From NCBI GenBank assembly GCA_002320005.1, contig DCJK01000031.1:1-22527 (forward strand): a stretch of 22,527 bases of DNA, in the 5' to 3' direction. This DNA is from Firmicutes bacterium UBA1702. Its GTDB lineage: Bacteria > Bacillota > Clostridia > Peptostreptococcales > Anaerovoracaceae. The notes beneath the pieces are model-generated. The model was not told where the DNA came from. It ran no database searches and saw only the letters and a list, made by a program, of their open reading frames with translations. The position numbers and the translations under genes are program-made. The first letter of the stretch is position 1; every line of letters starts with the position of its first letter. This document shows, piece by piece, positions 12,739 through 20,649 of the stretch.

Positions 12739-13761
12739 CATAATAAGGTGCCTTACCCACGGTGTGTACATAAACCACCTTTTTTTTGTTTTCAGGATAA
12801 GCTTCATCTTCAGACCCAAGGCGTTTCGCCTGTATGTTGCTGAGATTCTGTTTTCACAGGTGCCCGCGTTATTAAAAGCGCGAGCCAGTATATGACCGCT
12901 TTTTATTGCGCTGCTGATTCCTTCAAAAGAGCTGGGGCTTATAAATCCTGCGGCTTCTCCTATCAGATATATGCCGTCTTTTCCTGTCACAAAGTCCCGG
13001 AAGCTGCGCGGCCTCGAGGCGAGACACGCTTCTGTTCTGACGGGAGAAGACAGGTCAAGACCCGAAATCTCCATAAGCCTTTTCTTCTGCTCCTCAAAGG
13101 CCCGGCGGCAGTTCTTAGGTGCAAAGCATCCTCCATATATGAGGCTGCTGTTTTTATGTATTATCCAGGAACAGCTTTCGCTGGTCTTTTGGTCGAATAT
13201 GCAGGAGTAGAAAGGGACTCCGGCATTTTTGTATTGGAACCACTGCTGTATGGCCACATATTTCATTATTTTTTTATCCGGGAAAAATGTTCTGCGCACT
13301 ATGGAGCTGCTGCCGTCAGCTCCGACTATACGGCGAGTCTTAAAAGATTTTTCTCCCTCCGGTGTCAGTACATGAAGAAGGAACCCTTTTTCGCAGCGGT
13401 CTATTTTCAAGCAGCGTCCTTTGACAATGGTGATGCTTTCAGGCACGTGGCTGAGCATAAGCCTGTCAAAGGCGAGCCTGTCCATATTGAGGTAGTAGCG
13501 CTGATAAAATCTCACCTGCCTTGTTTCCAGATCCATGGTCTTTACAGAAAATATCTGCGGATCGGCCAGAACACTTTTTGGAAGAGTGAAATCAAATCTT
13601 GCAAGTATTTTCTGAGCGTCAGGCGCCAGAAGGCCGCCGCATGGTTTGGGACGGTCTTCTGTCTGACCGTCGATGATCATAATTTTTAATCCTGATGAGG
13701 CTATGCTGCTGCCGAAAGAAGCAGAGGCAGGGCCTGCACCGATTACTATAATATCCCACAT
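12709..13761 (-). CDS. FAD-dependent oxidoreductase, geranylgeranyl-reductase family
   Basis: A 350-aa flavoprotein. The N-terminal dinucleotide fold has IVIGAGPASAS (5-15), then RPKPCGGLL (37-45), the PCGG signature of the geranylgeranyl reductase-like group. GADGSSSIVR (147-156) and IGEAAGFISPSSFEGIS (267-283) are the second FAD-contact and substrate-side motifs. In archaea and plants such enzymes saturate isoprenoid chains; bacterial members act on various lipids, isoprenoids or other substrates, so the specific role stays open. The C-terminal helices (KMKLILKTKKRWF) are basic and may touch the membrane. RBS AAGGGG lies upstream. It follows the HTH regulator by 33 bp on the same strand and is probably the last gene of a three-gene operon. 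Confidence 0.82.
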   Translation of the reverse strand: MWDIIVIGAGPASASFGSSIASSGLKIMIIDGQTEDRPKPCGGLLAPDAQKILARFDFTLPKSVLADPQIFSVKTMDLETRQVRFYQRYYLNMDRLAFDRLMLSHVPESITIVKGRCLKIDRCEKGFLLHVLTPEGEKSFKTRRIVGADGSSSIVRRTFFPDKKIMKYVAIQQWFQYKNAGVPFYSCIFDQKTSESCSWIIHKNSSLIYGGCFAPKNCRRAFEEQKKRLMEISGLDLSSPVRTEACLASRPRSFRDFVTGKDGIYLIGEAAGFISPSSFEGISSAIKSGHILARAFNNAGTCENRISATYRRNALGLKMKLILKTKKRWFMYTPWVRHLIMKTGLNSIKR

Positions 13762-13794
13762 AATAATAACCCCTTTTTGATCTTTCAGTTTGTT

Positions 13795-14013
13795 TTAGCT
13801 TGTCTGTTCTTCGTCCTCTCTGTACTCCAGCAAATCTCCAGGCTGGCAGTCGAGAATTCGGCACAGAGCGTCCAGAGTGGAAAATCTGAATGCTTTCACT
13901 TTGTGGTTTTTGAAATTTGAAACATTGGCCATGGTCATACCCAGCTGCTCCGACAGCTCGGTGAGAGAAATCTTTCTTTTGGCCATCATCACATCTAAAT
14001 TTATTATTATCAT
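13795..14013 (-). CDS. Small XRE/Cro-type HTH regulator (YozG-like)
   Basis: A 72-aa DNA-binding protein consisting of one HTH domain: INLDVMMAKRKISLTELSEQ (4-23), LGMTMANVSNFKN (24-36) as recognition helix, and a tail with DCQPGDLLEY (55-64). This exact pattern is the small YozG-like family that is typically encoded with a DUF2975 membrane protein, as here. The start is 14 bp after the DUF2975 stop; an AGAGGCAGG SD overlaps that stop, so translation is coupled. It probably regulates its own operon. The downstream flavoprotein may be part of the same transcript. Confidence 0.9.
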   Translation of the reverse strand: MIIINLDVMMAKRKISLTELSEQLGMTMANVSNFKNHKVKAFRFSTLDALCRILDCQPGDLLEYREDEEQTS

Positions 14014-14027
14014 AACTTTACCTGCCT

Positions 14028-14468
14028 CTAAAATATCAAGTCATTTTCCTCTTTCATTTCATGAGCACGCCGGAAAACGGCTGACGCGGAGGAAGAAAGA
14101 AGTCCCGTAAAGATGCATAAGAAAAGCAACGCTGCCGGAATAAGAATCTGCAGATAAGAAATGGCAACGTCTTCAATTACATAAAATGCTGCAAAGCAGA
14201 TGGAAAGAATCGGAACTTCGCAGAATGCGCACCTGGATATAAAAGAAAAATCGGTGCTTAATTCCTCTGAAAAGGGATTGTCAGAAGATATTGTAATGCA
14301 TATTCTGCGCAGCCTGAACAGAGCCATAAGGTACGGAACTGAGCATACATATATGCAGCACACTGCAGCAGGACTCAGAAAAAACGGAAAAGAAACCAAA
14401 GCGCATAAAGTCAGAGCGATGCCCGCAGTGACAAAAATGTTGATGGTGCTTGTATTGCTGTTTTTCAT
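14028..14468 (-). CDS. DUF2975 integral membrane protein
   Basis: A 146-aa protein with four predicted membrane helices (about 10-30, 33-52, 83-105 and 107-128) and polar ends. DUF2975 proteins are regularly paired with a YozG-like HTH gene, which follows directly. The function is not established; a membrane partner controlling the HTH protein is a plausible inference. I chose ATG 14468 with GAGGTGA 5 nt upstream; a longer frame starting at 14510 runs through the promoter -10 region and was rejected. Transcription starts from a near-consensus promoter just upstream. Confidence 0.82.
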   Translation of the reverse strand: MKNSNTSTINIFVTAGIALTLCALVSFPFFLSPAAVCCIYVCSVPYLMALFRLRRICITISSDNPFSEELSTDFSFISRCAFCEVPILSICFAAFYVIEDVAISYLQILIPAALLFLCIFTGLLSSSASAVFRRAHEMKEENDLIF

Positions 14469-14491
14469 AGATATCACCTCGTTTGCATTAT

Positions 14492-14520
14492 ATAATATAG
14501 GCCAATACAAAGAATGTCAA
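14492..14520 (-). promoter_or_regulatory. Promoter of the DUF2975-HTH-flavoprotein operon
   Basis: On the minus strand, perfect TTGACA (14520-14515), 17-bp spacer, TATTAT (14497-14492), 23 bp before the ATG. Together with the short spacing this gives a brief 5' leader. Confidence 0.8.
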
Positions 14521-14563
14521 TAAAAATTTATCGTTATTCTTTAAATTTCCTGAATATGTATGG

Positions 14564-14610
14564 AAATTTTCACACCGGAAGATGCCGTGCCGGGATTGTG
14601 AAAAAATTTT
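14564..14610. promoter_or_regulatory. Long inverted repeat between divergent operons
   Basis: AAATTTTCACA-CCGG (14564-14578) faces CCGG-GAT-TGTGAAAA (14590-14604) and further A/T pairs. Perfect TTTTCACA and TGTGAAAA arms are 22 bp apart. It lies between the DUF2975 promoter and the start of the LuxR-type gene, about 90 bp before the latter. It could be a binding site for a dimeric regulator (the LuxR-type protein itself, or the HTH protein) or an RNA hairpin. Confidence 0.5.
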
Positions 14611-14698
14611 CAAAACATATTGCAATGGCAAATAAAATGTGATAATGTTTAGATATAAATAAACTAAAATCAAAAATGTTTAAAAACAGGGGGAAGGC

Positions 14699-15223
14699 AT
14701 GGAGTTCAAAGAGTTAACCGTCGAAGAACTGACACAGGGATTTGTGCACATTGAAAAAGAAAAGAAGCTGGTATGCATATTTTGCGGTGAAACCTTTGAC
14801 GAAGATGTCATTTACCAGTCCGGAGGCAGGATGCTTACAGCTCAGGGAGCCATGAAAGAGCATCTCAGCCATATCCACGGAGGGGTTTTTTACGGACTGG
14901 CCGGATTGGATAAACAGATTAACGGACTCTCCGATACACAGAAGGAACTTCTTGAAGGAATGTACCTTGGAAAGGATAACAAGGAACTGGCTGAACAGAT
15001 GCAGATAAGCGCGGCTACCGTGCGAACTCACAAGTTCAATATACAGAAGATGAAAAGAGAGGCAAAGATTCTTCTGGCCATGCTGGAAAACATAGAAGAA
15101 GGACGGCCGCCGCAGGAAGAACAGGAAACCCGCAGCAGCAGGACACAGCCGCAGACACAGGCAGCCGGAAACTTTGCCGGGAATGTGCTTCATCCTTTCT
15201 TTACACAGTTCAATCTTAAATAG
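14699..15223 (+). CDS. Zinc-finger plus LuxR-type HTH transcriptional regulator
   Basis: A 174-aa protein. Residues 24-60 look like a zinc-binding module: VCIFCG (C26, C29) and KEHLSHIHG (H55, H58, H60). A LuxR/GerE-like helix-turn-helix occupies about 77-122: LSDTQKELLEGMYLGKDNKE, then LAEQMQISAATVRTHKFN with the recognition helix. The tail (135-174) is Gln/Glu-rich and probably disordered. No receiver or quorum-signal domain is present, so the input is more likely metal, redox or a bound ligand through the Cys/His module. It is the first gene of a four-gene operon: its stop TAG overlaps the SD of the M32-like gene 11 bp later. It probably regulates that operon, perhaps via the inverted repeat upstream. 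Confidence 0.83.
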   Translation: MEFKELTVEELTQGFVHIEKEKKLVCIFCGETFDEDVIYQSGGRMLTAQGAMKEHLSHIHGGVFYGLAGLDKQINGLSDTQKELLEGMYLGKDNKELAEQMQISAATVRTHKFNIQKMKREAKILLAMLENIEEGRPPQEEQETRSSRTQPQTQAAGNFAGNVLHPFFTQFNLK

Positions 15224-15234
15224 GAGAATTCGCA

Positions 15235-16755
15235 ATGAAAGAAATTTTCAGCTATGATGCCCGTCTTGCGGCATTTAAAGAACTGATCAAAAAGATTGAA
15301 TACCTGAAATACACCCTCAATTCTCTGGTGTACTGGGACAAGATAACTTATATGCCGCCAAAAGGCATAGAATACAGGACGTCGGTGATGTCTTTTCTGG
15401 CAGACGAACAGTACAAGTTGATATCCGGAAAAGAGTTCGCAGAAAATGTGCGCTATTTCCGGGATAACAAAAAAAACGACAGAGTTACCGACGCCATGGT
15501 CAGAAGAATATGCCGGAATTCGAAGTATATAAGCAAGGTTCCCGAGGGAGAATACCGCAGATATGTTGAGCTTATCGCACGTTCGGAGCAGATATGGGAG
15601 ACGGCGCGAAAAGAGAAGGACTTCGGTGTTTTTAAAGGCCATCTGGAGCAGATCATAGACATATTCAGAGAATTTGCAAATTTCTGGGGTCCTTCGGAAA
15701 CGCCTTATGATGCGCTTCTGGGATATTACGAAGACGGGCTGACTGTGGCAAAGGTGGATGAGATAGTAAGCGAACTGAAACCTTTTCTCATAGATATGAT
15801 AGATCAAATAAAAGAGGCCGGAGAACTGAACAAGGAGCCATTGCTGGTTCCCGGAGTTGACAGGGCCGGACAGGAAAAGCTTTGGACAAAAATCTTAAGC
15901 CGGCTGGGTTTCAGTTTTGAAGCCGGAAGAATAGATGTGGGAGCACATCCCACCATTCTTGCCAACTCTCCGGCTGATGTGAGAATTGTCAATTCATATA
16001 GGGAAGACGAACTTAAGCCCGGAATATTTAATGTGCTTCACTCAGGCGGCAAGGGAATTTATCAGCAGTCCATAGACGAAGATCTTCTGGGCACATTTCT
16101 GGCAGAACCGTCATCCTTTGCCATGGAGGAAAGCATAGGAAGGTTCTACGAAAACATCATAGGCAGAAGCAGAGGGTTCTGGGAATACTTTTACGATGAC
16201 CTGTGCCGCACGGCTCCGCAAATGAAGAAATACACCTCTCAAGAGATCTACAGGGATGCTAACCGCGTCAGACCGTCGCTTATAAGAATAGAGGCTGATG
16301 AACTCACGTATCTCCTTCATATTATAATCCGGTATGAGCTGGAAAAAGATCTTATAAACGGAAGCCTTTCAGTTGAAGAGCTCCAAGACGCCTGGGAAGA
16401 TAAATACAAAGAATACCTGGGTGTTGTGCCGGGAGATGACAGCCAGGGAATTCTTCAGGACATCCACTGGGCAGGCGGATATGTGGGATATTTTCCTTCG
16501 TATTTTGTTTCCAATCTTGCTGCAGCGCAGATTGCCGCTGCCATTGAAAAGGATTGCGGAAGCCTGGATAAGCTTGCCGCAGAAGGAAATTTTGCAGTAA
16601 TAAAAGAATGGCTCACCGAGCATATATTCCGCTTCGGGGCAATGTACGGAACAGAGGAACTGATTGAAAAGGCCACAGGCAAGCCTCTGGGTTCCGCAGA
16701 TTATATAAGTTGCTTACGGAAAAAATTTTCCGAAGTATATAAATTACATTACTAA
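15235..16755 (+). CDS. M32 (carboxypeptidase Taq) family protein with destroyed HExxH motif
   Basis: A 506-aa protein, the usual length for M32 metallocarboxypeptidases, with family landmarks throughout: SLVYWDKITYMPP (30-42), FEAGRIDVGAHP-T, IEADELTYLLHIIIRYELE and GILQDIHWAGG followed by YVGYFPSY. However, the zinc site that should read HExxH is LHSGGKGIYQQ (268-278): H269 is kept, Glu became S270 and the second His became K273. The later HESQS segment is EESIG (298-302), keeping only the third-ligand Glu. Catalytic peptidase activity is therefore unlikely. The frame is intact and the gene sits inside a healthy operon, so it is probably a conserved pseudoenzyme (binding, scaffold or regulatory role) or uses another chemistry. 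Translation is coupled to the regulator gene upstream. Confidence 0.9.
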   Translation: MKEIFSYDARLAAFKELIKKIEYLKYTLNSLVYWDKITYMPPKGIEYRTSVMSFLADEQYKLISGKEFAENVRYFRDNKKNDRVTDAMVRRICRNSKYISKVPEGEYRRYVELIARSEQIWETARKEKDFGVFKGHLEQIIDIFREFANFWGPSETPYDALLGYYEDGLTVAKVDEIVSELKPFLIDMIDQIKEAGELNKEPLLVPGVDRAGQEKLWTKILSRLGFSFEAGRIDVGAHPTILANSPADVRIVNSYREDELKPGIFNVLHSGGKGIYQQSIDEDLLGTFLAEPSSFAMEESIGRFYENIIGRSRGFWEYFYDDLCRTAPQMKKYTSQEIYRDANRVRPSLIRIEADELTYLLHIIIRYELEKDLINGSLSVEELQDAWEDKYKEYLGVVPGDDSQGILQDIHWAGGYVGYFPSYFVSNLAAAQIAAAIEKDCGSLDKLAAEGNFAVIKEWLTEHIFRFGAMYGTEELIEKATGKPLGSADYISCLRKKFSEVYKLHY

Positions 16756-16788
16756 ATATAATAAATTCACAACAAGGAGAAGCAAAAA

Positions 16789-18090
16789 ATGAACACGATC
16801 CTTAAAAAAATCGGCCTCAATGAAAAAATGGCCAGAAACTTCTGGGGTATCATCATTATCGCCTTAGGCGGAGCTATTATTTACGGTCTACCTTACTTCC
16901 GTTACGACTACTACGACGCATATCTGGAAGTGTATAATCTTACAGATACGCAGATGGGTGTATTCGGAAGCATTCTGGGCGTATTCGGAATGGTTTCATA
17001 TCTCTTCGGAGGTATTGTTGCCGACAGATTTTCAACAAGAACAGTTTTGACCGTTTCTCTCATAGGAACAGGTCTGGGCGGATTGGTTCATCTGCTGCCG
17101 CTTAACTACACAGCACTGCTGTGCCTGTATGCTTTCTGGGGTGTAAGCTCACTCTTCGCATTCTGGCCTTGCTGCGTTAAGGCTGTTCGTATCCTGTCAG
17201 GATCAGGAGACCAGGGCAAAGCTTACGGTTTCTTTGAAGGCGGACGCGGAATCGGAGCAGCACTTATGGCCTCCGGCGCAGTTATTGCATTTAAAATCGG
17301 CGCAGGACAGATGGAAGATCAGGTTGCCGGAATGAAAGCTACCATCATTTTCTACTCTCTGCTGACTATACTTATGGGTGTTCTGACCTTCTTTACCGTT
17401 AAAGATGACAAAATGGAAAAGAGCGACAGAGTTACCTTCAAGGGAATCGGAGAACTGCTGAAAATGCCGGCAGTATGGATCATAGGTATCGTTACCTTCT
17501 GTAACTATGTATTTACACAGCTGCTGTACTACTTCACTCCTTATATGACAGAAATCATAGGAATAACAGTTACCATGGCTGCAGCAATCGCCGCATCAAA
17601 GAGATGGCTTTCACTTTTCGGAAGCATAGGCGGAGGATATATAACTGACAAGGTGGGAACCGGCAGAATGATCTTCATATCCTTCATCATTATGGCTGCA
17701 GGAACCATAGCAATGATGATGCTTCCTACAGAAGCAAGCAGTGCAATTCCGTTCGTAGTTCTGTTCTTGATTATCTACATTTTCTACAATGTAAACTATG
17801 CCATGACATGGGCAATGATGGATGAAGGCGCAATTCCTGAAAGACTTTCCGGAAGCGCAGCAGGCCTTATCTCCACTATCGGATATCTGCCTGAAATCTT
17901 CTGTTCCGTTCTGGCAGGTTCACTGCTTGATAAGACACCTGGCGTGGGCGGTTACCGCGATGTATTCACTTTCATGGTTGCTATGTTGCTGGTAGGAGCT
18001 GCATTTACGGTAATCTGGATGGTTTATCTGAAGAAAAAGAACATAAAGAAACCTTCCGCAAAGACTGAAGCTGTGCAGGAAACTGAATAA
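16789..18090 (+). CDS. MFS transporter
   Basis: A 433-aa inner-membrane transporter with about 12 hydrophobic helices in two halves, split by a charged loop near 210-225 (VKDDKMEKSDR). The MFS signature follows helix 2: GGIVADRFSTRTVL (74-87), and its second-half echo is GGGYITDKVGTGRMIF. Helix 5 has GFFEGGRGIGAALMASG, a pattern common in organophosphate/organic-anion antiporters. The substrate cannot be told from sequence. Operon context (M32-like protein before, X-Pro peptidase after) points to import of peptides, amino acids or derivatives. RBS AAGGAG lies 9 nt upstream; 33 bp separate it from the M32-like gene. Confidence 0.87.
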   Translation: MNTILKKIGLNEKMARNFWGIIIIALGGAIIYGLPYFRYDYYDAYLEVYNLTDTQMGVFGSILGVFGMVSYLFGGIVADRFSTRTVLTVSLIGTGLGGLVHLLPLNYTALLCLYAFWGVSSLFAFWPCCVKAVRILSGSGDQGKAYGFFEGGRGIGAALMASGAVIAFKIGAGQMEDQVAGMKATIIFYSLLTILMGVLTFFTVKDDKMEKSDRVTFKGIGELLKMPAVWIIGIVTFCNYVFTQLLYYFTPYMTEIIGITVTMAAAIAASKRWLSLFGSIGGGYITDKVGTGRMIFISFIIMAAGTIAMMMLPTEASSAIPFVVLFLIIYIFYNVNYAMTWAMMDEGAIPERLSGSAAGLISTIGYLPEIFCSVLAGSLLDKTPGVGGYRDVFTFMVAMLLVGAAFTVIWMVYLKKKNIKKPSAKTEAVQETE

Positions 18091-18120
18091 TTTTCGGAAA
18101 CGAAAGAAGCGAAATGTATT

Positions 18121-19983
18121 ATGAAGATAGAAAATAAAGTTAAATGTATATTTGAGAGGGTGTATATCGAAACACCTGTGGACACTGACGGAGACGGCAA
18201 AGCGGATCTGATCGCCGCGTATATAAGGAGACCTGAAAATACTATGCAGGGGGAGAAGGTTCCCGCCGTGCTGGTTGCCAATCCGTATCTGATGACATGC
18301 AATGAAGACTGGTATGTGCCCCACGATGTAGACAGAGAAGTCAAGGTATATCCTCAGCAGAACATTAAGGAATCAGATATACGCTTTGACTTTTCACAAG
18401 AGTCTGCCTGCAAGCCGGTGGAAGTGAGGAAAACCCGCGGATTTGCTGAAACAGCCGTCATAGACGAAGATGTAGAGTTTGAGTGCATTTCACCACTGTA
18501 TGCCTATCTTAATCAGAAGGGATATGCGTCTGTGTTTTGCGGAGGACTGGGAACCAGAGGATCCGAAGGATATACTCTGTCAGGAAGCCGCGAAGAGGTG
18601 CTCGCCTTTAAATCAGTAATTGACTGGCTAAACGGAAGATGTCGTGCTTTTACGGACAAGACTTCCAATATAGAGATCAGGGCAGACTGGTGTACGGGAA
18701 ATGTTGCCATGTCGGCTAAATCATATCTTGGAACCATGTGCATAGGTGTTGCAGCTACCGGAGTGGAAGGTCTTAAAACTATAATTCCTGAAGCCGGAAT
18801 ATGCAACTGGTATGATTATTACAGAGCCGGCGGTCTCAATGTTCCTGCTATGGGATGGCAGGGCGATGACCTGGACATTCTGGCCAAGTACTGTTTCAGC
18901 AGAGCGAAAGATCCGGAAGACTATGAAAAGGTAAAAGATGGATACCGGGTTGCTCTTGAAAGACTTGTAGAAGGAGAGGACAGAGACTCTGCCAACTACA
19001 ACAGATTCTGGGATGAGAGAAATTACCTGAATCAGATTGAAAACTTCAAGGCGTCGGTGTTTATAATCCACGGAATAAATGACTGGAACGTAAAGACCAA
19101 TCAGTGCCTGCCGCTTTTTAAGGCTCTCGAGGAAAAAGGCGTGGAGAGAAAAATACTTCTCCACCAGGGTGAGCATGTTTACGTTTACGATCTGGAAGGT
19201 TCAGGGACTCTGGACATGGTTGAGAGATGGCTGGATCACTACCTCAAGGGAATTGACAACGGCATAGATAAAGAGCCAAAGGTTCTGGTGGAAAGCAATC
19301 TTGACCAGCTGAAATGGATGGCATCGGATACATGGCCGCCTGCAGGGTGCAAAGGCGAGAACTTTCCTGTAAAAACCCGGGGAGAGGCAAGGATAGTGGA
19401 CGATCTGTCAGCCACCGTTTTCCGCAAAGAAAAGGACAACAGAAAGGAATGGCTTGACCAGCTGGTTCTTTGCGAAGCTCCGGAATACATGAACAGATTC
19501 AGAATCATGTGGTCGGATTCAGACTCCGGAGTAGACGGTGAAAAGGACATAAGAATTGCCGGAACCGTAAAGGTCGGTTTTGATGCAGCCATTGACAGAG
19601 ATACGGCGATATTAAGCGCAATGCTGGTCGATATCGGCCGTCAGAACCGCATCACTGCCGAGGAAGTGGCTGTTGAAAACGCTCCTGAAGGAACTTTCCG
19701 GTTCGGCCTGGAAAAGGAACCTTCCATGTACAAGGTGATAAGTCGTGGATGGTTAAATGCTCAGAACAGAACATGCCTCTGGAGCAAAGAAAAAATAGAA
19801 CCTAATCAGTACTATCACTACGAGATTGAGATGGTTCCTACTGATCACACATTGCAAAAAGGTCATAATCTTGCGTTCATCCTGTATGGAACTGACGCAG
19901 AGCAGACCCAGAGACCTGAAACGGTAACAACCATAACCCTGAATACAGACACATTAAAAGTTGAAGTGCCGTTTCTGAAATAG
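18121..19983 (+). CDS. Xaa-Pro dipeptidyl-peptidase (PepX-like, S15 family)
   Basis: A 620-aa serine peptidase that would release X-Pro dipeptides from peptide N-termini. The alpha/beta-hydrolase core resembles lactococcal PepX: AMSAKSYLGT (196-205) with nucleophile S201, then GVEGLKTIIPEAGICNWYDY (215-234), HGINDWNV (317-324) with D321, and LHQGEHVYV (347-355) with H352. Ser-Asp-His spacing matches that family. The C-terminal jelly-roll domain (about 400-620) is present; the extra N-terminal domain of lactococcal PepX (763 aa) is absent. No signal peptide, so it is cytosolic. The SD is weak (GAAAGAAG region), the start is 30 bp after the MFS gene, and a strong terminator follows. CocE-type ester hydrolysis is the alternative. 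Confidence 0.85.
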   Translation: MKIENKVKCIFERVYIETPVDTDGDGKADLIAAYIRRPENTMQGEKVPAVLVANPYLMTCNEDWYVPHDVDREVKVYPQQNIKESDIRFDFSQESACKPVEVRKTRGFAETAVIDEDVEFECISPLYAYLNQKGYASVFCGGLGTRGSEGYTLSGSREEVLAFKSVIDWLNGRCRAFTDKTSNIEIRADWCTGNVAMSAKSYLGTMCIGVAATGVEGLKTIIPEAGICNWYDYYRAGGLNVPAMGWQGDDLDILAKYCFSRAKDPEDYEKVKDGYRVALERLVEGEDRDSANYNRFWDERNYLNQIENFKASVFIIHGINDWNVKTNQCLPLFKALEEKGVERKILLHQGEHVYVYDLEGSGTLDMVERWLDHYLKGIDNGIDKEPKVLVESNLDQLKWMASDTWPPAGCKGENFPVKTRGEARIVDDLSATVFRKEKDNRKEWLDQLVLCEAPEYMNRFRIMWSDSDSGVDGEKDIRIAGTVKVGFDAAIDRDTAILSAMLVDIGRQNRITAEEVAVENAPEGTFRFGLEKEPSMYKVISRGWLNAQNRTCLWSKEKIEPNQYYHYEIEMVPTDHTLQKGHNLAFILYGTDAEQTQRPETVTTITLNTDTLKVEVPFLK

Positions 19984-19987
19984 GAAT

Positions 19988-20029
19988 AAGCCTCCGGCGG
20001 GCCATAGAGTCTGCCGGGGGTTTGTTTTT
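19988..20029 (+). terminator. Terminator of the peptide operon
   Basis: AAGCCTCCGGCG (19988-19999) pairs with TGCCGGGGGTTT (20012-20023) with G-T pairs, followed by GTTTTT. The loop contains CATAGAGTC (20003-20011), which is the exact complement of GACTCTATG just behind the T tract (20030-20038). Confidence 0.85.
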
Positions 20030-20112
20030 GACTCTATGTCAAATGCTGCGACGGAGAAAACTACAAATAAGCATTGTTTTTTATGAATGTTCACCGAATC
20101 TTCACCGTTTTG

Positions 20113-20155
20113 TTAGCACTCAATCATTGACAGTGCTAACAAAAGGTGTTATAAC
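20113..20155 (+). promoter_or_regulatory. CIRCE operator (HrcA site) overlapping a sigma-A promoter
   Basis: TTAGCACTC (20113-20121), 9-bp spacer, CAGTGCTAA (20131-20139): the CIRCE heat-shock operator, with one deviation (G to C at the first base of the right arm). TTGACA (20127-20132) overlaps the right arm, and TATAAC (20150-20155) follows after 17 bp. HrcA binding would cover the -35 box and repress hsp20-ftsH until heat or protein stress. Confidence 0.93.
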
Positions 20156-20206
20156 ATAGGTAAATTAAAACAAGCAACAACAAACAATACCAAGGGGGAA
20201 TAAAAA

Positions 20207-20632
20207 ATGTTAATGCCAAGTATTTTCGGAGAAAACTTATTTGATGATTTTATGGATGATTTTATGATGAACAGGGGTGCAAGAAGCGTCCAGAACGTAA
20301 TGAAGACCGACATCAAGGAAACAGATGACAGCTATGAGCTGAAAATCGAAATGCCGGGCTACAGAAAAGAAGATGTAAAAGCACAGCTCAAAGACGGATA
20401 CCTGACCATAAGTGCAGAAACCGACAATTCATCTGAGGAAAAGAATGAAGAGGGCAAATACATCAGAAGAGAACGTTATACAGGCGCGGTATCAAGAAGC
20501 TTTTTCGTAGGTAAAGACCTGACAGAAGAAGATATAAGAGCCAGATTTGAAAACGGAATTCTTCACATAGCACTGCCTAAAGAAGCTCCGAAGAAAATCG
20601 AGGAGAACAAGTATATTGCCATTGAGGGATAA
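20207..20632 (+). CDS. Hsp20/alpha-crystallin small heat-shock protein
   Basis: A 141-aa cytosolic holdase chaperone. The N-terminal arm (1-30) is Asp/Phe/Met-rich. The alpha-crystallin domain runs from about 32 to 125: MKTDIKETDDSYELKIEMPG (32-51), then DGYLTISAE, RRERYTGAVSRSF, and ARFENGILHIALPK with the conserved GIL-x-I. The C-terminal tail contains the IAIEG end. It is expressed from the CIRCE-controlled promoter with a long, A-rich 5' leader and the RBS AAGGGGG. ftsH follows after 17 bp, so the operon pairs an aggregation-preventing chaperone with a membrane protease. Confidence 0.94.
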   Translation: MLMPSIFGENLFDDFMDDFMMNRGARSVQNVMKTDIKETDDSYELKIEMPGYRKEDVKAQLKDGYLTISAETDNSSEEKNEEGKYIRRERYTGAVSRSFFVGKDLTEEDIRARFENGILHIALPKEAPKKIEENKYIAIEG

Positions 20633-20649
20633 CCAATAAAGGAGAAAAG

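Noticed and set aside
12892..13689. 265-codon plus-strand frame opposite the flavoprotein gene
   Set aside because: No RBS or motifs; the minus strand has the FAD-binding signatures.
18121..19983. Idea that the S15 peptidase is inactive like its M32 neighbour
   Set aside because: S201, D321 and H352 are present with family-typical spacing.
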